From positions 2,224,715 to 2,239,286 of the forward strand of contig FN649736.1 of assembly GCA_000310025.1 (NCBI GenBank): a DNA stretch of 14,572 bases, in the 5' to 3' direction. This document shows positions 1-8,100 of this stretch, piece by piece. The notes under the pieces are model-generated. The model was not told the origin of the DNA and searched no databases. It worked only from the letters and a program-made list of their open reading frames with translations. This DNA is from Ectocarpus siliculosus. Lineage: Eukaryota > Sar > Phaeophyceae > Ectocarpales > Ectocarpaceae. Every line of letters starts with the position of its first letter. Within the stretch, counting starts at the first letter, position 1. A program made the position numbers and the translations under genes.

Positions 1-300
1 CCGTTTTGGGGGGTGGTTTTTTCACCCCGGTGTTCGAAACCTTTTTTAGGGGGGGAAATTGGTTTTTGTTTAAAAAATTTTTGGGAGGTGCCAAAACCAA
101 ACTTTTTTTTTTTTGGGGGAAACCACAAAAGGAGGCACCAATAAACTTTGGGATTTTTTGTGTTTTTTCCCAAAAATGCCACTTTTTCCCGACCACCTTT
201 TCCCTTTGGGAAATTTTGGTGTGGCCCCCATTTAACCCCGGGGAAAGAAAACCATTTTTTTAGGCCTCCAGGAAAACCCGGGGGGGGGGGGGGGCAAAAT
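1..300. other. Low-quality or artefactual contig-edge sequence
   Basis: This stretch is made almost entirely of over-long homopolymers: runs of G, T, A and C of four to twelve bases, a T run near 103-114, and a long G run near 280-294. It changes abruptly to ordinary sequence around position 295-305. It has no codon structure, splice pattern or repeat unit. The open frame at 6-263 (85 residues) follows from Phe/Lys/Gly homopolymer codons and is not a credible gene. The pattern resembles the end of a poor Sanger read or an assembly edge; a natural low-complexity tract is less likely. Confidence 0.7.
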
Positions 301-807
301 ACTGGAGAATAGTGGATATACTTCAGGGAGAAATCGATCGATATTCTTTGACGAATAATAATCTACTGTAGACTAATGAAAAAACAGTTTAAATACGTTT
401 GGGTGTACGCGAATACTACACCAAATCGTTCAACAACTTGAAACCACAAGCGCAATCAACAAGCGCAATCAATTCAGTCTTCAAGCTATCGACCGACTCC
501 CAGTCGCTCAGCGAGTAGGCACAAGGTAGGGGGGGTGGGGGGGGGGGGGGGGCAAACACACTCACGGAATAATGCACAGGCACCAGAGATCGCACCAACA
601 CTCAACTTTTCATATGCAGAGTCTACATACCCCCCCTCTCTCGCCGCACTGCATCACATGCTCTAGGCCGATTCACTCGGGATTAATTAGGAGACACGTT
701 CACCGCCATCGCTACCCTCAACTTGTGCCTGCTATGTAGCTACACTGGCTTGATGCACGGGAGTCCACTATTATACTAGCACCCACCGCCGGCGCCACAC
801 GCAGCTG
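301..807. other. 3' flank of the minus-strand gene; no gene seen
   Basis: No coding region is supported here. It lies immediately downstream of the stop codon (808-810) of the minus-strand gene and so probably carries its 3' UTR. It includes a G run at 529-552 interrupted by a single T at 536, and a short 13-base direct duplication at 448-472. The 61-residue minus frame at 416-601 depends on the poly-G tract for a proline run and is not credible. Confidence 0.5.
448..472. repeat. Short tandem duplication, 13-base period
   Basis: The unit aagcgcaatcaac occurs at 448-460 and again, nearly complete, from 461 to 472. It looks like simple slippage and has no visible function. Confidence 0.6.
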
Positions 808-1233
808 TCATGCAACCCCCCCGCAAACGTACGCAACAGCCAGGGCCGAGACAAAATTCCGGGCGGTCGCCGCTCCCGCCATCGCGTCTGCCGCCACCTT
901 CGCCGTGGCAGAAGCCGCGTCGTGCCCATAGCAGCAGCTTGTGCGGCTGCTGCTTTCCTTGCTACTGGCGGCGCCGCCTTCCTCGGCGCCGCCGGGTTCG
1001 GTGGCGCGCTTCCAGTGGCAGATGGACACCATGGACCTTACGTGCTCGACGTTGAGCAGCACGTTCGCCGCGGCATCCGTCAGCAGGCGCGCCTCGACCA
1101 TTTCCTGCCTGGCCACAACCTCCATCGAAACGATCATTCGGTGGTAAGTCGCCCCGCCACCCCTATTACTGCATCCCCCCCGGGCTCTCCTTGCACCGTC
1201 TTTCTCCTCGGCAATGGAGAGGATGGGGGCAGG

Positions 1234-1265
<32 letters not shown>

Positions 1266-1380
1266 CGGCGAGGGAAGCGGGAACAAGTGCGGCGACTGTT
1301 CTCGCCGAGTTGGAGACAAGATGCAGGGCGGTCGAGTGGCCCTGGCGGTAGTCCTCTAGCAGAGCCACGATGGCACGTTT
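808..1380 (-). CDS. Terminal exon of unrecognised gene, Ala-rich
   Basis: This 573-base exon (190 residues plus TGA) follows a good acceptor: a pyrimidine tract ending cgacgcccag. It begins KRAIVALLEDYRQGHSTALH, passes through an alanine run encoded by GCC/GCG repeats near 1234-1270, and continues with a helical, acidic-basic stretch around MIVSMEVVARQEMVEARLLT. It ends in a Ser/Ala-rich tail with the last residues AYVCGGVA. Long frames on the plus strand of the same interval are shadows created by the GCC repeat; their codon use is poor. Confidence 0.6.
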
Positions 1381-2147
1381 CTGGGCGTCGACGAAGAGGA
1401 GGGTGAGTGAATGGTGGTACAACCAAAAGAGAATTAATGACTTGCACCGAGTTTCGGGTGGTTGCCTACGGGAGTAGCTTGTAAGAAGACTCGTTTGTTT
1501 GGGAACGGAAACACAAAATCATCAGAGCCAAAGCGGGCACTTCATGCACGTCGTTGGATACCCGCCCCTTATACACATGCTGACCGAACCGTGAATGACG
1601 TGGTCTTCCAACAAGTCAGGCATCTGGCAAGACCGAAACGTGTAGACTACAGTAGACCTCGCGGTCAAGATGGAAAAATATATTCGCCTGAAAAAACGGG
1701 TCCGCCATCATCTCGGTCACCACACCGCCGAGAAACGAAGGCTCTAGCCCTAGGGTGTTGGCCATCTCGCGGAATCGCCGGGAAGGGTCTTGGCTGCCGC
1801 AGTGGCTGAGTCTGCAGTCGTGGGAAGAGCTGCTATTATCATCGGTGCGTGTTCTGCGAGGGGGGAGGGGGGGCGTGGTGACATGAACAATAAAAAGGGA
1901 TGGTATACGGAAAGACGTCAACCTGAAGAAGTCCCCCATCGTTCGCACACAGCCACAGAGGGGTTGCGGGATCGTTGCTCCCGTGTTCTCTATGCATAAC
2001 CCTCTTGCGATCCCATCCAGCCATTTGTTTGCCGTCGTTGTCGTTGGACTCGCCTGCACCGATCCTCGCCACCCATCGGGCAAAACCGCGCCAACGCGCG
2101 AAACGTAGGAGCCACGAAGTCCAGATTGTTGCTGTCGTAGACGAAGG
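808..2147 (-). CDS. Unrecognised spliced gene, 3' portion (exons 2147-2060, 1793-1658, 1380-808)
   Basis: Three exons on the minus strand join in frame: 2147-2060 (enters in phase 1, leaves in phase 2), 1793-1658 (leaves in phase 0) and 1380-808, ending in TGA at 810-808. Together they code for about 264 residues. The first part (motifs FVYDSNNLDFVAP, RFREMANTLGLEPSF, MMADPFFQANIFFHLDRE) looks like a folded helical domain. It continues into KRAIVALLEDYRQGHSTALH, an Ala-rich repeat, an amphipathic helical stretch (MIVSMEVVARQEMVEARLL) and a Ser/Ala-rich tail. Most third codon positions are G or C, unlike the other frames. I do not recognise the family. The 5' end is unresolved: the first exon may begin at an acceptor after 2148, or translation may start at an in-frame ATG at 2277, giving a 308-residue protein. 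The next gene to the right is on the same strand. Confidence 0.6.
1234..1272. repeat. GGC/GCC trinucleotide repeat inside coding exon
   Basis: A near-perfect GGC-type repeat on the plus strand encodes the alanine run of the minus-strand terminal exon. It is likely length-variable between strains and would change the protein in whole codons. Confidence 0.75.
1658..1793 (-). CDS. Middle exon of unrecognised gene
   Basis: The exon starts after gcggcag, contributing one base that completes an Arg codon with the preceding exon. It encodes DPSRRFREMANTLGLEPSFL and then GGVVTEMMADPFFQANIFFH. It ends at GAG before GTCTAC, a weak donor but in phase 0, matching the acceptor of the next exon. Reading through instead gives about 14 more residues and a stop at 1616, so a shorter isoform is possible. 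Confidence 0.55.
2060..2147 (-). CDS. Exon of unrecognised gene (most 5' exon identified)
   Basis: This 88-base exon encodes FVYDSNNLDFVAPTFRALAR and then FCPMGGEDR. It is preceded on the minus strand by a very pyrimidine-rich tract ending ctcatcag, which is a strong acceptor. It is followed by GTGCAG, a mediocre donor. The reading frame stays open upstream to an ATG at 2277, so a 5' exon of 2277-2060 without the acceptor is a real alternative. I prefer the acceptor because of the quality of the pyrimidine tract and because the upstream translation looks less protein-like. Confidence 0.55.
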
Positions 2148-3125
2148 CTGATGAGCGGGGCAGCGGGGTCGGGGGTGGGTGGGAGAGTCCGTGCGTTTCT
2201 TGGAAAACGTCAGAGCATCGCGAAAAGACTACCCGGCGCATTGAAGCATTTGCAGTGAGGACTGAGGAAGAAACCATCTCTCGCAAAACTTAGCTTGCGA
2301 GATGGGGTCAGGACAGGGTGGTCGCACAGGTCTCACGAAACTATTCCTCCTGTCGGCCCTAAGCCACATGACATACAGATGTCACAACGGCACGCCAATA
2401 CCCGATACAACAGGCACGCCTTTGGTCGAACGTGAGTCCCGTGCGCGCTAAGTTGGGCGGTTTCTCTGCGCCCTACTTCGTCGTAGGTCGACGTCCCTTG
2501 CATGTACCAATTCCACCCGAATAATAATGTGGAATTTTAGGTAATGTATGTAGCGGATATGCATATGGTATGATATTCCTTGTTTCGCTCTTCGTGAACG
2601 ATCTGTGCCGATGGGCGTTTGCCTTTAATTTTTTTGGGGGGGGGCAACGGGAAAGTTACCGCTCGGAAGCATTGACGTGTCGCGTCGATTGTGACGATAC
2701 AGAAGCCATTTAGAGAATAGACCAAGCCGGTCAACCGCATTTCATCCTGTCGTGTACAACCTCTACATTAATGAGTACAGAGATTGAGTGGTGGGTGCTG
2801 AGATCGTAAGGTCATGTGCGTACGTGCCACACATATCAGCAGCAGCAGCAAGTTCGCCATAACCCGCGGTCTACATGTATCGCAGGACTGTTACGGTCGA
2901 TGGGCAGGTAGCGCACGACCAACAAACAAAGCAGTGTCCACATATTGAGCGACACGCAGAATATCGTTGTCCCGACTTGCTGCCGAGACTGACAGCTAAA
3001 AGTCGTTGTACTCGCGGCACGCTTGCTTGTTGTCTTCTTGTAGTACAGCGAGCGGTAGAAGAGGTGTGATATTTGCTGGGTGAATTAGCTACATACATCA
3101 CAATCCTCTCGACTACCTCACTCAC

Positions 3126-3317
3126 TCAATCGTCGAACGAAACAAGCTCATGGTAGAAGACTAAATAGTCTATAGCCGTCCTACGTACAGCAGTAACTAC
3201 GTCGGAACAGCCACCGGCACGTGCTCTTTCCTCCGCCCTGTACCACATCCTCACCGTGGTTTGGATGATCTGAGGATGAGCGACAAGGAAGGCTCTCCGT
3301 GATGGCGGTGTGAGCAT
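3126..3317 (-). CDS. Candidate exon or small ORF, unassigned (weak)
   Basis: A 63-residue frame from an ATG at 3317 to TGA at 3128-3126 includes AFLVAHPQIIQTTVRMWYRA and ends YHELVSFDD. It reads like a helical protein and shows a mild preference for G/C at third positions. It contains several possible donors. A donor at GTAGGA, read as a phase-1 junction, would join in frame to the exon at 2147, so it could be an upstream exon of the 808-2147 gene. No homology or strong splice site confirms this, and it may be chance. Confidence 0.2.
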   Translation of the reverse strand: MLTPPSRRAFLVAHPQIIQTTVRMWYRAEERARAGGCSDVVTAVRRTAIDYLVFYHELVSFDD

Positions 3318-3521
3318 CGATATTGTGTGCGAGCCCTTCAAGTCAGCACGCCGCCGGTAGATGTGGGGGGGATATTGAGAAAGAAAGAGTAGACGTCCCC
3401 GCGAAGCAACGGGTCGTTTTCTGAAACCGTCGAGTTCGTCAATATATTATTGTTCCAACAAGAAGCAGAACGTTGGGGGGGTCGTTTGGGTGTTGATACT
3501 CGCGGCCAAAAATGACCGCAC

Positions 3522-3592
3522 CTCTACAAGAAGACTGGACTGCATACCCCCGGAAACAAGCTGCGTACCGCACTTGGACAACACCCCGACCC
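3522..3592 (-). CDS. Candidate internal exon, unassigned (weak)
   Basis: This 71-base segment lies between a plausible acceptor (ctcttcagtatttcag) and a plausible donor (GTGCGG). It encodes GVGVLSKCGTQLVSGGMQSS and then LLVE. It enters in phase 1 and leaves in phase 0, so it cannot join directly to the exon at 2147 (phase 1) without another exon between. It is reported only as a possible upstream exon of the 808-2147 gene. Confidence 0.15.
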
Positions 3593-4803
3593 CTGAAATA
3601 CTGAAGAGATGGCGGAGACAGACTCCATGAAACCTTGTGTGTGTGTTAAGTGCAGCAGGTGTGCCAAGACAGTCCCGAGAATAGCCGTAAAACAAATGTG
3701 CTCTTTCTTCCTGCGGAAACGGACGCCGAAGATTCCCTCTCACGTGCGCTCCCCCGCTACCTCACCCGTAGTGCTAAGGAGCAGTAGTTGCAGTGTTTTG
3801 TGTGTCTCGAGAGTTGTACGCGGGGGCGGCGGTTACCCACCAGCAGTAGTATATCAGGAAACAAGGCTTGGTTGCAGATTTTATTTTTTGGGCGGAAACT
3901 GACACGAGTTGAATGTGAAGACAACAACAACAACAACTCGGCGCGCCACAAAAAATAAACCTGCCATTTCTTCAAGAGCCATCCGACACACCCTCCTCCT
4001 GCGTGTGACCAAAACCGCAGCCTGTCGAAAGCAAGAGAGCTCTCATCAAAGGCCGAGACCGCGCCCAGGAAAAGCACCTTATTATCGATCGGTGTCTAGG
4101 TGTTCGGAGCACTGACGACGCAAGCGAGCGTCATCGCCCGTAGGTTCCAACACATGAACCATAAATGTCATCAAAAGCGCAAGACTATTTGTGGCAACAC
4201 TGCCGTGCGTATCGTGAAGAACACCAAAGGAAAACAAGCATGAAAACGACTTGTAGAACACTGCTTGGTTGGGCCGGCAGGGAAGGCTACCACGGGTGCA
4301 ACGAGCAGAGTGGGTGATTGTGAAAGGCGGATTCACAATCTGGTGCCGTCGTCCAATGGAACAGTGAGGGCAGCAGCCAAAGACAACGTAGCACGTGCCT
4401 CACGCCATCGTAACCGGGGGGACGACTTGCCCTCCCCCCCAACCGTCCCCCACCCCCCCCCGCCCTCCGGGACCTGTACAAGGCAGTAGCCAGAACGGGT
4501 TCGAACACCACACGTCGAAAATAGGCGAACCAATGGACAACGAACAATAAGCCAGCCCCATCTCTTCGCGCCCTAGCATCCCAGCGATACAATTAACCCC
4601 CCCCCCCGCAATAGCCTGTTCGAAACAAAAAACAAGCGTGCTCCAGCCCCAGGGCTTAATAGGAACGCGAGGTCTACAGTAACAGTCAGGACACAGACGT
4701 CATGCACTTGACATGACTGATCCTCATCCCTCCCTCATCCTCCGCGAGAACCTTCCACACCCTCAACGCAAAAAAAAAAAGAGAGAGATGTGAACAATCC
4801 TTT

Positions 4804-5100
4804 CTACACCGCAAGGTAGTCCCCGTGGAGGTGCATCGCGGCTACCGCCGCCGCGAAGAACACCAGGTTGCGTGCCCCCCACGCGAGCGCGCCGGCGGTC
4901 TTGGCCTTGCCGTAGGCGTTTCCGACGGCGGCAGACAGGGCTCCGGCGGCCCCCCTTCTCTTAGCCGCGTCGGACTTGACCGCCCTCGTGCCGCCCTTGC
5001 TCTTCTTGAGCGCCGACTTTCGGACCCCCGCGCCGCCGCCGCCGCCGCCGGACTTCTTGCGGCTGCTTGCGGTTGCCGACGAGGGCTGCAACTTCTTGAT
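4804..5100 (-). CDS. Exon 5 of tail-anchored protein gene, basic linker and membrane anchor
   Basis: The exon is 297 bases: 98 residues, then TAG at 4806-4804. It begins IKKLQPSSATASSRKKSGGG, continues with a Gly run and many Lys/Arg residues, and ends with ALAWGARNLVFFAAAVAAMH and the short tail LHGDYLAV. The hydrophobic helix next to basic residues and close to the C-terminus is the tail-anchor signature. The acceptor (acgcag) follows an A-rich rather than pyrimidine-rich stretch, so this border is less certain than the others, though the phase agrees. Confidence 0.65.
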   Translation of the reverse strand: MKKLQPSSATASSRKKSGGGGGGAGVRKSALKKSKGGTRAVKSDAAKRRGAAGALSAAVGNAYGKAKTAGALAWGARNLVFFAAAVAAMHLHGDYLAV

Positions 5101-8100
5101 CTGCGTTTTTTTTTTGTCACACAACACACAAAATCAGGGGGAGGTGGTGGCGTTTGGGTGCGCGGGCGCAAAGCAGGAACAACTATCCAAAAAAAGGCGC
5201 TTCCGAGAGAGACACCGAGAGGTGCACCAAGTTTGCAGCAGAGCGGGGGTGGTGGGGAGGGCTGGTTGTCCCCTTCCCACACGTGCGAGGGCGGCCGCCG
5301 TGAACTTGCACAGGTGCAAACTCAGCGGGACGACGCTGCATCCATCGCAAAGCGGACACATGCTAGGCCGGGGCGGTGCGATCGATCGTGTGACAGAGAC
5401 ACGACGCAGAGATCGTGCCAAGAGGCCAACCATAAAAAATAAAGTAACAAAAACCGTAACCACACGGTCGGTGCTGCATACTCACCGCGAATTTCGATAG
5501 ACTTGGATTAGTACGACAACGCGGCCAGCCGCGTACTCCAACACAGATATGAGGCGAGGGATAAACTGGAGGGGGGGGGGGGGGGAGGAGTCGGGTTGCT
5601 CACCATAGCCTCAGCAGCCCGAACCCGCCGCTCTGCATCGCTCAGCTTCTCCGACAGCTCCACGATGCGGTCCTGTGGAAAGAGAAGAGAAGGCAGCCCC
5701 GAGCAGGGGGGCGGGGGGTGGGGTGGGACGGCGGGTAAATAAACACGACCACAGCAAGCAGTTGCTGGTAAGCTCGTTACGCCGAAATAGTTTCAATTTC
5801 ACCGCGGCCCAAAGAAAAAACACTTGTGTCGGACTCCCTACCCGGAAAACCACCCCGTTCTGCCACGAGCGCGTACACGCATCGTGTTTCTTTTTCTCTC
5901 GTTCTGGCCCCGCCGAAGGCTGACGCTCTCCTACCAACGAACGTGGCAGACGAGAAACACAGCTATGCATACGACATCAACAACAGCACACATGATGAGC
6001 ACACACACACACGCACTCAATTGTTCTTTGCTGCTACACCGTATCTGTCTTCAAAAAAATCCAGAGGGTAGCATAGCCTCCCTCGTGACGCGCAGGGGTC
6101 CCAGATCATGGTCTCCACAAGCATTTCCTGTTTTCAACCGCACTGAGACTGGCGTCTTTTTCATTGGTCAGCCGGTTAGCCCGGTCGATGCCAGCAACAA
6201 AAACATACACACGGCAACGAGAGGCACGCACGTCATCTTCCCGGCTGTCCACGGCCTTGAGGGACGTCGAGAACCTGATACCCTTGGTGACCTCGACGGC
6301 GCCGTCGCCGTGCACGGGTGTCGAGTCCGCCTCCAGGTACCGCCACTGCCCTTGGCTGAGCTTGAAGTCCAGCTCGGAGGAGGGCACCACCACCTCTGTC
6401 GTACCGGTGCTGCACCCCAGGGCCGCCGCCGCCGCGGGCGAGGCGCCCCCTACGCCACCGTTAAGGCTCGCCCTCGCAGCACCGGTGTCTGCTTCATCCG
6501 CGGCTTCGCCGGCGGCTTCGGCAACCGTCGCCGCCGGAGCGGTTTCCGAGTCTTCTCCAGCAACGGGCCCCACCGCCGCCACCGCCGCCGCCGCCGCCGC
6601 CGCTGCCGCTGCCGCTTCCGCCTCTGCCGCTGCGGTATCAAGCGAAAGTCCCGCCGCGGCGGAGTCCCCGTCGCCGCCGTCCACAGGGGTCACAGCCACC
6701 TCTGCAGCAGCGGGTACATCGCCTTCCGCCGCCGGTGTCTCTACCGCCGCCGCCGCAACCTCCTCCCCTGCTGCTGCTGCTGCTGCTCCTGCTGCTGCAC
6801 TCGCTGGGGCGGCGTCGTCGTCAACGACGTTAGCGTTACTCTCCTCGCCGGTCGTCCCCGACGCCACCGGCGAGGCCTCATCCGTTGCTTCCTTCGCCTC
6901 GTCCACCTCACCCGCTGCTTCGGACTCCGCGGTTTCTCCCTGGCCGGCCTCCGCTCCCACCGCCTCCGTTTCCCCCGCGACTGGTGCCTCAGCAGCGTCT
7001 GCAACAGGAGCGGCCGCCCCCGAGTCATCGTGGAACTCCTCTTCGGCATCGTTCCCCTGCTCAGAAACAGCGCCAGCTGCGGCGGTGGCGGCGGTGGCGG
7101 CGGTGGCGACGGTCACCTCGTCTACACCGGCTTCTCCGGGTTCAGCGGCGTCTGGTACAGCCGCCGTTGCTGCCGCCGCCGCTTCCGCCTCGACGGCTTC
7201 GGCCGCGTCCTCCGCGCTGATGACCACTTCGTCGGTTTCGTGGCCATCCCCCGGTACCGCCACCGCCGCTGCCTCCGCTAACTGAGACGAGTCCTCTTGT
7301 GATACTGACGCCTGGTCAACGGCGGCCGATTTCGTCGCTCCGGCGCCGCTGTCGTTCTCCGCCATGAGAACCAGGTCAAAGCTTTCTACTGCGGCATCGA
7401 GGGGAAACGTGCAGGGGATGCCTTGCGCCACGACCTGCCCGAAGGGGAGGCGGCGGAGTGGAGAAGACGGCGTTGAGGGGAAGGGGGGTGCAGAAAAGAG
7501 AGCAAGAGGAAGTCGGTACAAAACACGCACATCTGGAAAGGAGAATCAGAGGTGGTGCACCAACCAGTTGACAAAACCACAATCGAGAACAGCAGTGACC
7601 CCAAATATTTGACGAGTCGAATCGAGCACATGACGTCTTCCTTCGCGAACGTGCGCCGTCGCAAAAAGCAAAATCCAACATATGGAGGCGGCTGCGTCGA
7701 GGTACCCTCTACATGTGCAGCAACGTTCATCTTACCATGATAATACTTTCATATGGTTGGCTCGTGTTGTTGTGCAAGTAAGCCTGTCAACTCCCATTCA
7801 AGCATCCTGCAGTCTAATCCAATCACATCCCTGTACCACCAATCCCCCCAGAAACGCTGGGTGAAACAAGTCGAGCAGGTCTTTTCAAAACTCCGCCAGC
7901 GGTCCTCCCCGACTTGAGAGACCCCGCTTGCCAACCAGCCAATCGCTGTGGTACTTAAGTATCTCCCATACCTTTTCCTGCGCTGGTGAAGCGTCTGGAC
8001 GAACTGCTACCCTGTCCACCGTGATCGGGCCGAATACCTCTTGCACCGTAACCTTGTTGTCGTTTTCCCCACACGGAAGCCGCGTGCCCGAGCGTCGGAT

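Larger units (their letters stand above)
2148..4803. other. Intergenic region between two minus-strand genes; only weak candidate exons
   Basis: This region should contain the 3' UTR of the tail-anchored protein gene (stop at 4806-4804) and the 5' flank, possibly with upstream exons, of the 808-2147 gene. It has small CAG repeats (2840-2850), CAA repeats (3925-3940), and C or G runs near 2635, 4436-4462 and 4597-4607. Open frames of 60-106 residues are scattered on both strands, but none shows sustained GC-rich third positions. Apart from the two low-confidence candidate exons listed separately, I see no supported gene. Confidence 0.5.

Noticed and set aside
922-1359. Plus-strand frames over the terminal exon of the left gene, including a perfect GTAAGT donor-like site near 1144
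   Set aside because: The minus frame has consistently GC-rich third positions and a helical, protein-like sequence. The plus frames have poly-Gly from the GGC repeat, and no matching acceptor and exon were seen.
2537-2740. 67-codon minus frame
   Set aside because: It depends on a G run read as a Pro stretch, has no codon bias and no splice support.
4082-4336. 84-codon minus frame with a hydrophobic stretch
   Set aside because: Third codon positions are not GC-rich as in the accepted exons, no phase-compatible neighbours were found, and it lies in the probable 3' flank of the tail-anchored gene.
4490-4515. GGTTCGAAC string resembling a tRNA T-loop
   Set aside because: No acceptor stem, D-arm or anticodon arm can be formed around it; similar GTTCGAAAC strings occur elsewhere by chance.
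5824-7281. Plus-strand open frame of 485 codons, rich in Arg and Cys
   Set aside because: It is antisense to exon 3 of the minus-strand gene, has composition dictated by GCC/GCT repeats, shows no domain, and crosses the intron 3 acceptor region without coding bias.
6164-7285. Plus-strand Ala/Ser/Pro-rich open frame of 373 codons
   Set aside because: It is a mirror of the Ala-rich minus frame. It lacks flanking exons in compatible phase, whereas the minus frame has good splice sites and leads into a coiled coil and membrane anchor.
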